The translations under genes and the position numbers were made by a program. A DNA stretch of 64,000 nt, taken from NCBI GenBank assembly GCA_015057005.1, contig SVFF01000006.1, positions 115,036-179,035 on the forward strand. Direction: 5' to 3'. Source of the stretch: Lachnospiraceae bacterium. Lineage in GTDB: Bacteria > Bacillota > Clostridia > Lachnospirales > Lachnospiraceae. Below, in pieces: positions 51,210-60,763 of the stretch; position 1 is the first letter of the stretch, and every line of letters begins with the position of its first letter. The notes beneath the pieces are model-generated. The model was not told the DNA's origin. It saw only the letters and a list, made by a program, of their open reading frames with translations, and searched no databases.

Positions 51210-52286
51210 ATGGCAGAAAGCAGAAGACGGCTTTCAGTTCTTGCCGGAATGCTTGTTGCATTCGTCCTGGTAATGAGCGCTGATATGACCGTACAAGCTG
51301 GCAGCAATTATCTGGAAAGCTTAAATGGCGGCGTGGCTGCCATCTTAGAGCCCGGTACCAAAGACTCAAGCCGGATCATTAATGCTACGGCAAAAAAATT
51401 GAACCTGACCCTGGAGGCTGAAGTCGCAGAAGAAGAGTCTGATCTGGTCATGGTCAATGTTAAGAAATCTTTAAATGTAAGAAGCGAAGCCAGCGCAGAT
51501 GCCGATAAGGTCGGCAAGATTTACAAGGACTGCGGCGGCACCATCCTGGAGAGAAAGGATGGCTGGACCAAGATACAGTCCGGTAATCTCATCGGTTGGG
51601 CAAGCGATGAGTATTTATTGTTTGGCGAGGAGGCAGAGGCCCTCGCGGAGGATGTAGGCAGATTGACTGCAACCGTAAATACAGAGACTCTGCGTGTGCG
51701 TACGGAAGAATCCCAGGACGCAGAAGTATTGGGCCTTCTTCCCGCGGGTGAGATCGTAGAAGCTCTCAGCCAGGAGGAGAATGGTTGGATCTGTATTGAT
51801 TTTGAAGGACAGGACGGCTATGTGGCCGCTGAGTATGTGGTGCTGGATTTCCAAATCGACGCAGGTGAGACCCTGGAAGAGATCAAAGCCAGACAAAAGG
51901 CAGAACGTGAAGCAAAGCGTCACCAGAATTACGGTGAGTATACCACAGATGCAGATACTACTATGCTGCTGGCAGCCTTGATTCATTGTGAGGCCGGCGG
52001 TGAAAGCTACGAAGGCCAGGTGGCAGTAGGCGCGGTGGTTATGAACCGTGTCAGAAGTTCCGCATATCCTGATACCATTCATGGTGTTATTTATGCGTCA
52101 GGCCAGTTTACACCCGCACAGAGCGGAAAGCTGAACCGTGTATACGAATCCGGTAAGATTTATTCCAGTTGTATTAAGGCAGCAGAGGAAGCACTTGCAG
52201 GTGTATCCAATGTGGGTGACTTGACACACTTCCGCCGTAACAACGGACGCGAGGGTCTGGTGATCGGAAATCACGTGTTCTACTAA
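51210..52286 (+). CDS. secreted cell-wall hydrolase, SH3 domains plus SleB-type hydrolase domain
   Basis: 358 residues from ATG 51210 (GGAGGT); an earlier in-frame ATG at 51117 is at the promoter and is not used. A signal peptide (RRRLSVLAGMLVAFVLVMSA) ends near residue 30. Two bacterial SH3 domains (VKKSLNVRSEASADADKVG and VNTETLRVRTEESQDAEVLG, about 85-215) bind the wall. The C-terminal hydrolase-2/SleB domain (LLAALIHCEAGGESYEGQVAVG) cuts glycan strands, as in spore germination or general wall turnover. Confidence 0.9.
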   Translation: MAESRRRLSVLAGMLVAFVLVMSADMTVQAGSNYLESLNGGVAAILEPGTKDSSRIINATAKKLNLTLEAEVAEEESDLVMVNVKKSLNVRSEASADADKVGKIYKDCGGTILERKDGWTKIQSGNLIGWASDEYLLFGEEAEALAEDVGRLTATVNTETLRVRTEESQDAEVLGLLPAGEIVEALSQEENGWICIDFEGQDGYVAAEYVVLDFQIDAGETLEEIKARQKAEREAKRHQNYGEYTTDADTTMLLAALIHCEAGGESYEGQVAVGAVVMNRVRSSAYPDTIHGVIYASGQFTPAQSGKLNRVYESGKIYSSCIKAAEEALAGVSNVGDLTHFRRNNGREGLVIGNHVFY

Positions 52287-52309
52287 AAAAGTTTAGAATG
52301 AAAAGAAAA

Positions 52310-52348
52310 AACTGCAGGATACCCAAGAGGCATCTTGCAGTTCTTTTT
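52310..52348. terminator. terminator between convergent SleB-like and phosphodiesterase genes
   Basis: AACTGCAGGAT (52310-52320) pairs with ATCTTGCAGTT (52332-52342), then CTTTTT on the plus strand, and TTTTTTC on the other. Confidence 0.85.
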
Positions 52349-52397
52349 ATGGTCAAAATAAGAAGACAGACACAGAGAAATGTGTTTGCTGCCGACA

Positions 52398-53210
52398 TTA
52401 ATTGATCGTGCCGAAGAAGTGCAGCACATTCATATCCTCGATCATCATACTGCCGTGAGCGCCGCCGAGCTTGCCGCCCATATCGTAGGGGTGCTGGCCG
52501 TGGTCGGGAGAGTAGGTCAAAAGGGTGCGGTGCTTGCCGCTGAATGCTTCCAGAGCTTTTGCAATGCGCTGGAAACCGTCTGCTTCAATTTCGATGGCAT
52601 GTAATGCTTCGGGAGACTCAGGACTGTGGTGATGAGCCTGGGTATCGTACTCGAAGGTGTGGATGCTGATCACGTCGTAGATATCCTGAGCGATAAGCTC
52701 AAGCGCTTTGTCCTGAATTGCCTCGGGAGTCTCTTCACAGAAGTAATCAACTTTGTCGCGTCCTGCGAAGATGTGGAGGAAGGTAGAGTCGGGCATTGCC
52801 AGGATTGCTACCTTTTTGCCTGCAGCTACCAGCTGGTCATAGAGAGTGTCGCAGGTAAGCTGCGGCCTGGTGTAGGTCATGATGCCGTGAACTACGGGAT
52901 CAACGCCTGTGTACATGGAGGCGTGTGCCACGGGAGTAACGGATTCCACAGTGCTTAAGAAGGGCAGGGACATGGAAGTATGCTTGTAAACAGGTGCAAA
53001 CAGATCGGTATACTTCTGCCAAACGTACATGGGCACGGCGTCGGCGTGATACAGTACCGCCCGGTCTGCTGCGCCGCCCAGGCGCTCTTTCAGGGTCTCT
53101 GAAGCCCAGGTGATGCCGGGGGCGTAATCCTCCGGAAGAGGGAAATTCATACAGTCTGCTACCGTTCTTGCAAATTGTTTCAGTTCATAATGGTTGTAAT
53201 GGTCTGCCAT
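52398..53210 (-). CDS. alkaline-phosphatase superfamily phosphodiesterase (NPP-like)
   Basis: 270 residues, AAAGGAG seven bases before the ATG. Alkaline-phosphatase-superfamily elements: STVESVTPVAHASMYTG (nucleophile Thr region), MPDSTFLH, SIHTFEYDTQAHHHSPES and TYSPDHGQHP with the metal-binding Asp and His. No signal peptide, so it is cytoplasmic. It may cut a nucleotide or phospho-ester taken up by the MFS carrier in the same operon. The last gene of a three-gene operon. Confidence 0.78.
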   Translation of the reverse strand: MADHYNHYELKQFARTVADCMNFPLPEDYAPGITWASETLKERLGGAADRAVLYHADAVPMYVWQKYTDLFAPVYKHTSMSLPFLSTVESVTPVAHASMYTGVDPVVHGIMTYTRPQLTCDTLYDQLVAAGKKVAILAMPDSTFLHIFAGRDKVDYFCEETPEAIQDKALELIAQDIYDVISIHTFEYDTQAHHHSPESPEALHAIEIEADGFQRIAKALEAFSGKHRTLLTYSPDHGQHPYDMGGKLGGAHGSMMIEDMNVLHFFGTIN

Positions 53211-53246
53211 GATAATTCTCCTTTGTTATTATGATAGTCTTGATTT

Positions 53247-54212
53247 TTATTTTTCATTCTCGCCGGAAAGGGTTTTGGTCTTGCGGCCAAAGTATTTCTG
53301 GGGAGAAATATTTTTGTGTTTCACAAATTCCTTGTAAAAATGAGAGTAATTACGAAAGCCTGCCTGGAATGCAGCCCGTTCAATGCCGGTGCCGGCATGA
53401 ACCAGGGTGATTACCTTCATCAGGCGCTTCTGCAGGATGTATTCTGTCAGAGTCATGCCTGTGTTGCGGCGGAAAATCTCGGTCAGCTGATAGCGGCTGA
53501 CCAGAAAGCGGTCCTGCAGATGCTCGTAGGTCAGCTTCTCGGAAAGATTTTCCTGGATATATTTGCAGATATCCCGGATGCAGGAATCACTGTCATGATT
53601 GGGATCCGGCAACTGCAGCTTTTCATAAGCCTCGTACAGCACAAAGAGCAGCTGCAGGAGTAAAAGATGGAGCTTGGCTTCACGGATGTCTGCACCGCCG
53701 GGGTTGTCGGCTTCTGCTTTTACATCATCGCGGTTCGGGATATGGGCGCAGTTCGGGATAGCGGGGCCGCCCATGATATCAGTGGCCTCGGAAGCTGCCA
53801 TCACACGACAGATGTCACTCAAAATGAGGGAAACTTTTTCACAATCGTAATCTTCCGGTGAATATTTGTTGCCCATTCCCGGAGCATGTCCGCAGAAAGG
53901 CTGCATCAGCGGCAGCTCATACTCCCAAAATGGGGAGAGCAGCGCAGAGGAAAAATAGAGGGAGAGCCTTTCGTGGTATCCGTCCTGGTCAAAACGGAAA
54001 GACCGGATCTCATCCAGCCCCATCAACATCATGTCACCGGGAGTTAAAGGATAACAGTTACCTTCCACATAACAGGCACCGCCGCCTTGCAGAAGTGTGC
54101 AGATAGTAAATGTGTCATCGTAGTAATCCTGGAGCGCAGAAGGGTGGGGACCTTCTTCCTCAATTGTGTGCGTGATCTTAAAAAATTTTCCTTCAAATAC
54201 TGTTCTGGCCAT
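53247..54212 (-). CDS. AraC family regulator
   Basis: 321 residues: an N-terminal cupin-like sensor (TFTICTLLQGGGACYVEGNCYPLTPGDMMLM, shown by its GDMM motif), a middle helical part, and an AraC DNA-binding domain (SEKLTYEHLQDRFLVSRYQLTEIFRRNTG, then GIERAAFQAGFRNYSHFYKEFVKHKNISP). It lies between the carrier and phosphodiesterase genes, six bases from the carrier stop, and probably activates the operon from the dyad at 55581-55617. Confidence 0.88.
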   Translation of the reverse strand: MARTVFEGKFFKITHTIEEEGPHPSALQDYYDDTFTICTLLQGGGACYVEGNCYPLTPGDMMLMGLDEIRSFRFDQDGYHERLSLYFSSALLSPFWEYELPLMQPFCGHAPGMGNKYSPEDYDCEKVSLILSDICRVMAASEATDIMGGPAIPNCAHIPNRDDVKAEADNPGGADIREAKLHLLLLQLLFVLYEAYEKLQLPDPNHDSDSCIRDICKYIQENLSEKLTYEHLQDRFLVSRYQLTEIFRRNTGMTLTEYILQKRLMKVITLVHAGTGIERAAFQAGFRNYSHFYKEFVKHKNISPQKYFGRKTKTLSGENEK

Positions 54213-54218
54213 TGGGAG

Positions 54219-55481
54219 TTATCTTCTTTCCAATTCTCGCTTACAATAGATACCACCTACAGCATACACCACAGAGGCGGTAAATGCAATTGTACACAGG
54301 ATTGTGAAAGTGATTCCCCAGCCGCTGTACTGGGACAGCCAGCCGATACCTGCGGAGGCGAAGAAGTCTCCCGCATGTACGAAAAAGTTCAGGATTCCTA
54401 CAAACATGGGCGCATGCTCTTTTGCCAGGAAACGGATGGGGAACAGAGACAGGGATAAGGTCAGTGCTGCTGTCATGCAGATAGCGTTGATAACGAACAA
54501 TCCCACGGATAAAAAGGGATTGAAGTCTCCTGCCAATAAAAGCATACCCATACAGAAACCGGAAATGGCAAAGACCACGCAGCCGGGGAAGTGGAGATTT
54601 TGCATTTTACGTCCCAGTCTTCCGCCTAAAATGGCTCCGAAAACCTGGAAGCCGGGGACGAATACCGTCAAAATAATAGAGAGACTGCTGCTTAAACCGA
54701 ATACTTCATTAATATAAGAGGGGATCCACAGGGACACACTTTCTCTCATCAGACCAATCATAAAGCAGCCGGCCAGCATGAATGCGGCACCATAGCGGGT
54801 CAGCTGGGAGAGCAGAGAGGTCTTTCCCGCAGTTGAAGCGGGAGCAGCTGTTTTGCGGGCAGAGTCTTTGGCATCTGTGGACTTTGAGGCCTTGGCAGAT
54901 TGGCCGGATGCAGAGGCAGTAAATTTCGGCATAAAGATCACCCAGAGGATGCCGGCTGCGAACAGGATGGAAGATACGGTAAAGAACACGGTCTGCCAGG
55001 TGGCGTAGCGGATCAGGAACCAGGTGAGTACATAATTGAGTGTGCCGCCAACTGCACCTACGGTGTTGAGCATAACAGCGCCCTTGGAAAGCCAGGGCTC
55101 CTTTAAGGTTTCCATAAAAATCTTGGTGGCGCTGCAGAGCAGTGTGGACTGCATGGCACCGTTGATGCCCCACAGCAGAGCCATGATCACGAAACTATTG
55201 CTGGCAGGGAACAGCAGATTGATGGACGCAACGATAAAGAGCTCAGCGGCAATGATCTTGACAGGGTGTATCTTTTTGAGCAAAAATCCGCTGCCTATTT
55301 GTCCGAAGGAATTGAACAGGGAAAATACAGAGGTGACCATGCCTGCCGTAGCTCTGGAAACGCCGGTGGTAGCCACGATCTCTACGATACAGGCGCCATA
55401 GTTGGCCCGGCCCATGTAGGAAAATAAATACGCCAGCCAGGCAAATAATATGATTGAAATGGAAAGCTGTTTTGTTTTCAT
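54219..55481 (-). CDS. MFS transporter of the OPA (GlpT/UhpT-like) type
   Basis: 420 residues from ATG 55481 (AAGGAG); upstream open frame to 55592 is the promoter. About 12 membrane helices; the OPA family marks are YLFSYMGRANYGACIVEI at the start and GINGAMQSTLLCSATK. A Ser/Ala/Lys linker joins the two halves (SGQSAKASKSTDAKDS). OPA carriers exchange phosphate for organophosphates, so import of a phosphate ester for the phosphodiesterase is plausible. Confidence 0.85.
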   Translation of the reverse strand: MKTKQLSISIILFAWLAYLFSYMGRANYGACIVEIVATTGVSRATAGMVTSVFSLFNSFGQIGSGFLLKKIHPVKIIAAELFIVASINLLFPASNSFVIMALLWGINGAMQSTLLCSATKIFMETLKEPWLSKGAVMLNTVGAVGGTLNYVLTWFLIRYATWQTVFFTVSSILFAAGILWVIFMPKFTASASGQSAKASKSTDAKDSARKTAAPASTAGKTSLLSQLTRYGAAFMLAGCFMIGLMRESVSLWIPSYINEVFGLSSSLSIILTVFVPGFQVFGAILGGRLGRKMQNLHFPGCVVFAISGFCMGMLLLAGDFNPFLSVGLFVINAICMTAALTLSLSLFPIRFLAKEHAPMFVGILNFFVHAGDFFASAGIGWLSQYSGWGITFTILCTIAFTASVVYAVGGIYCKRELERR

Positions 55482-55539
55482 TAAAAAATACTCCTTTGTA
55501 ATGTAAGAAAAAACTTTTGTTATAAAAACTTCTATGTAT

Positions 55540-55617
55540 ATTATATATGAAATCCACCATACAGAATAGTGAATTCCAGCGGAAATGTCCATATCCTATT
55601 TTGATAAAAACATTTCC
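55540..55617 (-). promoter_or_regulatory. promoter and dyad of the MFS-AraC-phosphodiesterase operon
   Basis: On the minus strand TATAAT lies at 55545-55540 with a poor -35 (TATTCT). Upstream, GGAAATGT (55581-55588) and ACATTTCC (55610-55617) form a dyad with 21 bases between, placed where an activator would sit. Confidence 0.55.
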
Positions 55618-55760
55618 TATTTGCAGATTTTCAAAGACGCTGAGGATTGGTGAAGGGATGTTGCACGTTAAAGGTTCTTATCGTGCTTGAAAAAGAATTG
55701 CACAAGGGAATAAAATATAGTACTATAAGAATACAATAAAAACGCTCAAGGAAAGAAAGG

Positions 55761-56219
55761 ATGGATGCTATGACTGAAATGATGTTTTTCTGGGCGGTGC
55801 TGGTGATTGCGGCCATTGCAATAGAGGCAGCGACCATGGGGCTGACCTCCATTTGGTTTGCGGGAGGCGGACTTTTGGCGCTGGGTGTTGCGGCGCTTAG
55901 AGGCCCCATTGTATTACAGATAATACTGTTCTTTGTGGTTTCTCTGGTATTGTTGATCTTCACAAGACCTGTAGCAGTGAAATATTTCAATAAAGACCGG
56001 GTTAAGACCAATGCAGAGAGCATCGTGGGACGCAAAGGTATTGTAACCGGTGAGATCAATAATCTGCAGGCAACAGGCCGGGTGACCGTGGGCGGTCAGG
56101 AGTGGACTGCAAGAAGCCATGATCCGGAGAGTAAGATCGAGACCGGTGTGATCGTTAAGATCCTTGCCATCGATGGTGTCAAGCTGATCGTGGAGCCTGC
56201 GGAGGACTCGAAGCAGTAG
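55761..56219 (+). CDS. NfeD-like short membrane protein
   Basis: 152 residues (ATG 55761; ATG 55770 is nearly as good). Two or three membrane helices (FFWAVLVIAAIAIE, GPIVLQIILFFVVSLVLLIF) and a C-terminal OB-fold (GRKGIVTGEINNLQATGRVTVGGQEWTARS), the classic NfeD pattern. NfeD proteins work with SPFH proteins in membrane microdomains; the next gene is one. The two make an operon. Confidence 0.88.
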   Translation: MDAMTEMMFFWAVLVIAAIAIEAATMGLTSIWFAGGGLLALGVAALRGPIVLQIILFFVVSLVLLIFTRPVAVKYFNKDRVKTNAESIVGRKGIVTGEINNLQATGRVTVGGQEWTARSHDPESKIETGVIVKILAIDGVKLIVEPAEDSKQ

Positions 56220-56329
56220 ATGCGCCTGATGGCATCACCATCTGAAAAGAAAACAGGACAAAGAAACAGAACACAAAAGCAGAAGTTGAGAAAGTGAGTG
56301 CCCACTACAAGGCACAGGAAGGAGATTAT

Positions 56330-57250
56330 ATGCCGTTTTTAATTGTTGGAGTTGTTATTGTATTATTGATCGTTGTATCTTGTATCAAGATCGTGCCCCA
56401 GGCACAGAGTTATGTGTTGGAGCGTCTGGGCGCTTATCAGGCGACCTGGTCCGTAGGTATCCACTTTAAGGTTCCTTTTATCGACAGAGTGGCCAGAAGA
56501 GTGAACATGAAGGAGCAGGTTGCAGACTTCCCTCCCCAGCCTGTTATCACTAAGGATAATGTTACCATGAGAATCGATACCGTAGTATTTTATCAGATCA
56601 CTGATCCCAAGCTCTTTACTTACGGTGTGGAAAATCCCATGATGGCTATTGAAAATCTGACTGCTACCAATCTCCGTAACATCATCGGTGATCTGGAGCT
56701 GGACCAGACCCTTACATCCCGTGAGACCATCAACACCCAGATGCGCGCAGCGCTGGATCTGGCTACCGATCCCTGGGGTATTAAGGTAAACCGCGTAGAG
56801 CTGAAGAATATCATGCCTCCCGCTGAGATCCAGAACGCCATGGAGAAGCAGATGAAGGCAGAGCGTGAGAGACGTGAGGCTGTAACCCGTGCAGAGGGCG
56901 AAAAGAAGGCCAAGATCCTGGAAGCAGAAGGTGAAAAGGAATCTGCAATCCTCCGTGCAGAGGCTGACAAGCAGTCCGCAATCCTGCGTGCTGAGGCTGA
57001 GAAAGAAAAGATGATCCGCGAAGCAGAAGGTGAGGCTGAAGCAATCCTCACCGTACAGAAGGCTAAGGCAGACGGTATCCGTATGCTGAAGGGTGCCGGC
57101 GCTGACGAAGCGGTGCTGAAGATCAAGAGCCTGGAGGCCTTTGAGAAGGTTGCTGACGGTCAGGCGACCACCATTCTGCTCCCTTCAGAGCTGCAGGGTA
57201 TTGCAAGTATGGCTGTTGCGTTTAAGGAAGGTACTAAGGCAGCTGAATAA
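56330..57250 (+). CDS. SPFH/band 7 (stomatin-like, QmcA-type) protein
   Basis: 306 residues from ATG 56330 (GGAAGGAG). One membrane helix at the N-terminus (PFLIVGVVIVLLIVVSCI), the SPFH domain (VPQAQSYVLERLGAYQATWSVG region, FYQITDPKLFTYGVENP), then a long coiled coil with 12-residue repeats (EAEGEKESAILRAEADKQS). It forms large membrane rings that organise lipid domains and proteases. It pairs with the NfeD gene just before. Confidence 0.92.
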   Translation: MPFLIVGVVIVLLIVVSCIKIVPQAQSYVLERLGAYQATWSVGIHFKVPFIDRVARRVNMKEQVADFPPQPVITKDNVTMRIDTVVFYQITDPKLFTYGVENPMMAIENLTATNLRNIIGDLELDQTLTSRETINTQMRAALDLATDPWGIKVNRVELKNIMPPAEIQNAMEKQMKAERERREAVTRAEGEKKAKILEAEGEKESAILRAEADKQSAILRAEAEKEKMIREAEGEAEAILTVQKAKADGIRMLKGAGADEAVLKIKSLEAFEKVADGQATTILLPSELQGIASMAVAFKEGTKAAE

Positions 57251-57294
57251 AAGAAAAGCATACTTCGTGAAAAAATTTGCGTAAATTGTGAGAT

Positions 57295-57330
57295 GAGAGG
57301 AGTTCCCGGGCGGGACTCCTCTCATTTGTT
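57295..57330 (+). terminator. terminator of the NfeD-SPFH operon
   Basis: GAGAGGAGTtCCCG (57295-57308) pairs with CGGGaCTCCTCTC (57311-57323), then ATTTGTT. Confidence 0.8.
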
Positions 57331-57386
57331 GCGGGGGAATTCATGACAGAATGGTTTTTTTCCTTTGTTTATCGGTATTTTTGTGG

Positions 57387-57415
57387 TTGAAAAGATAATT
57401 GCAGTGTGTTATTCT
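57387..57415 (+). promoter_or_regulatory. promoter of argF
   Basis: TTGAAA (57387-57392), 17-base spacer, TATTCT (57410-57415). Two TATTC half-sites (57410, 57420) might be ArgR contacts. Confidence 0.5.
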
Positions 57416-57491
57416 GTTAATATTCTTTTTTGACAGAAGAGATGTTTTTTTAGGATAATCAGTTATATAGTTGTACAAGGAGGCAGGTATT

Positions 57492-58484
57492 ATGAATTTA
57501 AAGGGAAGGGACTTTTTGAAATTATTGGATTTCACCCAGGAAGAGATTGTGTATCTTCTGGATCTGGCAGCAGAGCTGAAAGAGAAGAAGAAAAACGGCA
57601 TTTTGGTGGACCATATGCACAGAGGCAAAAATGTAGCTCTGATTTTCGAGAAGGCAAGTACCCGTACCCGCTGTTCCTTTGAAGTGGCTGCTCATGATCT
57701 GGGAATGGGCACTACTTATCTGGAGCCTGACAGCTCCCAGATCGGCAAAAAAGAGAGTGTTGCAGATACTGCCAGAGTGCTGTCCAGCATGTTTGAGGGC
57801 ATTGAGTACAGAGGTTTTGACCAGAGTATTGTGGAAGAACTTGCCAAGTACTCCAAGGTGCCTGTTTGGAACGGTCTCACCAACGAATTCCATCCCACCC
57901 AGATGCTGGCTGACCTTTTGACCATCAGAGAACATTTCGGATACCTGAAGGGTATCAAACTGACATATATGGGCGATGCCCGTTACAATATGGGTAATTC
58001 CTACATGGTGACCTGCGCCAAGATGGGTATGCATTTCACAGCATGTACCACGGAAAAGTATTTCCCTGATCAGGCTTTGATCGAGGAGTGCCGTGCCATT
58101 GCAGCTACCACCGGCGGCAGCATCACCTTCACCGAGGATGCTTTCGAGGGCACCAAGGATGTGGATGTAGTCTGCACCGATGTGTGGGTGTCCATGGGAG
58201 AGCCTGACGAAGTGTGGGAGGAGCGTATCAGAGAACTTTCTCCTTATCAGGTAAATAAAGCGATTATGGACAATGCAGGCGAGACTGCCATCTTCATGCA
58301 CTGCCTGCCTGCTTTCCACGATCTGAACACCGGCATTGGTGCCAAGATTGCAGAGAAATTCGGCATCACCGAGATGGAGGTTACGGACGAGGTATTCGAG
58401 TCCGGAAAGTCCCTGGTATTCCAGGAGGCAGAGAACCGTATGCACACCATCAAGGCAGTGATTGCCGCTACCTTGGGAGAGTAA
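57492..58484 (+). CDS. argF: ornithine carbamoyltransferase
   Basis: 330 residues from ATG 57492 (AAGGAGGCAGG). The carbamoyl-phosphate motif [12 protein letters not shown] (about 54-65), [18 protein letters not shown] and HCLPAFHD (ornithine site with catalytic Cys) identify it. It makes citrulline from ornithine and carbamoyl phosphate; with a carbamate kinase it can also run in catabolism. No other arg genes are near. The stop overlaps birA by one base. Confidence 0.95.
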   Translation: MNLKGRDFLKLLDFTQEEIVYLLDLAAELKEKKKNGILVDHMHRGKNVALIFEKASTRTRCSFEVAAHDLGMGTTYLEPDSSQIGKKESVADTARVLSSMFEGIEYRGFDQSIVEELAKYSKVPVWNGLTNEFHPTQMLADLLTIREHFGYLKGIKLTYMGDARYNMGNSYMVTCAKMGMHFTACTTEKYFPDQALIEECRAIAATTGGSITFTEDAFEGTKDVDVVCTDVWVSMGEPDEVWEERIRELSPYQVNKAIMDNAGETAIFMHCLPAFHDLNTGIGAKIAEKFGITEMEVTDEVFESGKSLVFQEAENRMHTIKAVIAATLGE

Positions 58485-59359
58485 TGAACAAGCAATATAG
58501 CCGGGAGACGATTCTCGGCGGAATGCAGACCAAATACATAGGGCGGACGGTGCACTTTTATGATTGCATCGATTCTACCAATGTCCGGGCCGGGGAACTG
58601 GCCGCAGACAGCGATGCCCACGGGCACATCGTTGTGGCGGACACCCAGACCGCAGGTAAGGGCAGACGTGGACGAAGCTGGGAGAGCCCGGCGGGCAAAA
58701 ATATTTATTTTTCCCTGATCTTAAAGCCTGATATTGCGCCGGACAAGGCGCCTATGCTGACGCTGGTAATGGCCATGGCGGTGCTTGGAGGGCTGGAACA
58801 GGTGCTGCAGGGTACAGGCCTGGGGGCGCAGAACGACGGCCTAGGGAACGGATCGGCAGACGCACGGACGCTTTGTAATGGAAACCTTGGCATCAAGTGG
58901 CCCAATGATATCGTATTAAACGGCAGGAAAATCTGCGGTATCCTGACGGAGATGAGCCTCTGTAAGAACCGGATCGGTCATGTGGTAATCGGTGTGGGTA
59001 TCAATGTGAAAGACCAGGATTTCCCGGAGGAACTTGTGGATAAAGCCACCAGTCTTGAGGCAGAATGTGGACAGGAGTTTTCCAGAAGCCTTATCCTGCA
59101 GGAGATCATGAGAGTTTTTGAAGAAGAATACGGGCGCTTTCAGCAGACAGAGGACCTGTCGGGAATCGTAGAATGTTATAATGCCGGCTTGATCAACCGG
59201 GGCAGAGAGGTGCGTGTGCTGGATCCCAAGGGAGAGTACACCGGTGTGGCCCGGGGCATTAATAACAATGGCGAACTGATCGTGGAACTACCGGACGGAA
59301 AACTATCCAATGTATATGCCGGTGAGGTGTCGGTCAGAGGTATTTACGGTTATGTGTAA
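58484..59359 (+). CDS. birA: biotin--[acetyl-CoA-carboxylase] ligase, monofunctional
   Basis: 291 residues. The ligase centre is clear: DSTNVRAGELA, TQTAGKGRRGRSWESPAGKNIYFSLIL (biotinyl-AMP loop), IKWPNDIVLNGRKICGIL and VIGVGINV. The N-terminal repressor HTH of E. coli BirA is absent, so it only attaches biotin. A 25-residue insertion rich in Gly/Asn/Ala (GLGAQNDGLGNGSADARTL) lies before the IKWPND motif. Coupled to argF by TAATG. Confidence 0.93.
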   Translation: MNKQYSRETILGGMQTKYIGRTVHFYDCIDSTNVRAGELAADSDAHGHIVVADTQTAGKGRRGRSWESPAGKNIYFSLILKPDIAPDKAPMLTLVMAMAVLGGLEQVLQGTGLGAQNDGLGNGSADARTLCNGNLGIKWPNDIVLNGRKICGILTEMSLCKNRIGHVVIGVGINVKDQDFPEELVDKATSLEAECGQEFSRSLILQEIMRVFEEEYGRFQQTEDLSGIVECYNAGLINRGREVRVLDPKGEYTGVARGINNNGELIVELPDGKLSNVYAGEVSVRGIYGYV

Positions 59360-59374
59360 GGAAGAGGGATTATT

Positions 59375-59722
59375 ATGGAAGATAACAGAGTAGTGCTTTG
59401 CGGTGCAAATGCATATGATATGAAATACTATTTTAATGAGCAGTTTAACGGTATTCCCGATTCTATCAAGGATGAACTGCACATTATCTGCGTGCTGTTT
59501 ACTGAAGAAGTGGGCGGTATTTTTACCATTGTGTTTGAGGAGGATGGCACCGTCTCCATGGAGACCAATGCAGAAGAGGACGATATTTATTATGATGAGA
59601 TTTCCAGTGGTCTGCTGGTGGGCGAGATCAGAAGAAAACGCCAGGAGCTTTTTGAGTCCTTGAGCCTGTATTATAAGGTGTTTATTTTAAAAGAGGATTT
59701 CACGGATCTGCTGGAAGAGTAA
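59375..59722 (+). CDS. small acidic conserved protein (possibly DUF6145)
   Basis: 115 residues, soluble and acidic. It starts MEDNRVVLCGANAYDMKYYF, has strands HIICVLFTEEVGGIFTIVFEEDGTV, and ends in a helical part (RRKRQELFESLSLYYKVFIL). This resembles small proteins found in Lachnospiraceae and labelled DUF6145 from memory; I could not check. GGAAGAGGG gives its start, 16 bases after birA. Role unknown. Confidence 0.75.
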   Translation: MEDNRVVLCGANAYDMKYYFNEQFNGIPDSIKDELHIICVLFTEEVGGIFTIVFEEDGTVSMETNAEEDDIYYDEISSGLLVGEIRRKRQELFESLSLYYKVFILKEDFTDLLEE

Positions 59723-59789
59723 AAGAGAAATTCCGGAAAGCCCGGCGCCTCCGGAACTCCTGAGATTGTGACAAGGGAGAATTGCAAAA

Positions 59790-60758
59790 ATGAGCAAATT
59801 ACAAATAGGCAGTATTGTTTTGGACAATAATGTAATATTGGCTCCCATGGCAGGTGTATCAGACCTGCCATTTCGTTTACTGTGCAGACAGATGGGAGCG
59901 GGCCTGGTGTGCATGGAGATGGTCAGTGCCAAGGCCATTCTCTACAACAACAAAAATACGGACAGCCTCATGGAAATTCATCCTGAAGAATTGCCTGTGT
60001 CACTGCAGCTGTTCGGCTCAGATCCTGATATTATCAGCGAGCAGGCCAAACGTATTGAGGAGCGCCCCTTTGCTATTCTGGACATCAACATGGGATGCCC
60101 GGTACCCAAGGTGGTAAATAACGGTGAGGGTTCCGCATTGTTAAAAAATCCCAGGCTGGTAGAGGAAATCCTGACCAAGTTGGTGAAGGCTGTGAATAAG
60201 CCTGTGACAGTGAAAATCCGCCGGGGCTTTGATGAAAGCAGCATTAATGCGGTGGAGATTGCCAGGATTGCGGAAAGCTGTGGCGTGGCAGCGGTAGCAG
60301 TCCACGGACGTACCAGAGAGCAATATTACAGCGGTAAGGCTGACTGGGATATTATTGCCGCCGTAAAAGATGCTGTGAAGATTCCCGTCATCGGCAACGG
60401 CGATGTGGACAGCCCTCAGGCTGCGGAAGCAATTCTCAAACAGACCGGCTGTGACGGTGTCATGATCGGCAGAGCGGCTCAGGGCAATCCCTGGATCTTC
60501 CGGGATGTGGTATCCTACCTGGAGACCGGTGTGATACCGGCACCGCCCACCAACGCAGAGAAAAAAGAGATCATCCTGCGCCATGCGGCGCTGCAGCTGG
60601 AATATAAGGGCGAGTACACCGGCGTGCGGGAGATGCGCAAGCACTTGTCCTGGTACACCGTGGGCATGCCTCATTCTGCCAAATTCCGCCAGACCATCAA
60701 CACCATGGAGAGCATGGAGGAACTGGTTCGGGGCGTGGAGACGATTTTCGGAGAGTGA
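59790..60758 (+). CDS. dusB: tRNA-dihydrouridine synthase
   Basis: 322 residues. FMN barrel: LAPMAGVSDLPFRLL at the start, EMVSAKAI, the signature LDINMGCPVPKVVNNGEGSALL (with catalytic Cys), VKIRRGF, VAVHGRTREQYY, GNGDVDS and IGRAAQGNPWIF. It reduces uridines in the tRNA D-loop with NADPH. AAGGGAG precedes the ATG. The gene could be the last of the argF run, 67 bases after the DUF gene. Confidence 0.93.
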   Translation: MSKLQIGSIVLDNNVILAPMAGVSDLPFRLLCRQMGAGLVCMEMVSAKAILYNNKNTDSLMEIHPEELPVSLQLFGSDPDIISEQAKRIEERPFAILDINMGCPVPKVVNNGEGSALLKNPRLVEEILTKLVKAVNKPVTVKIRRGFDESSINAVEIARIAESCGVAAVAVHGRTREQYYSGKADWDIIAAVKDAVKIPVIGNGDVDSPQAAEAILKQTGCDGVMIGRAAQGNPWIFRDVVSYLETGVIPAPPTNAEKKEIILRHAALQLEYKGEYTGVREMRKHLSWYTVGMPHSAKFRQTINTMESMEELVRGVETIFGE

Positions 60759-60763
60759 TGCTT

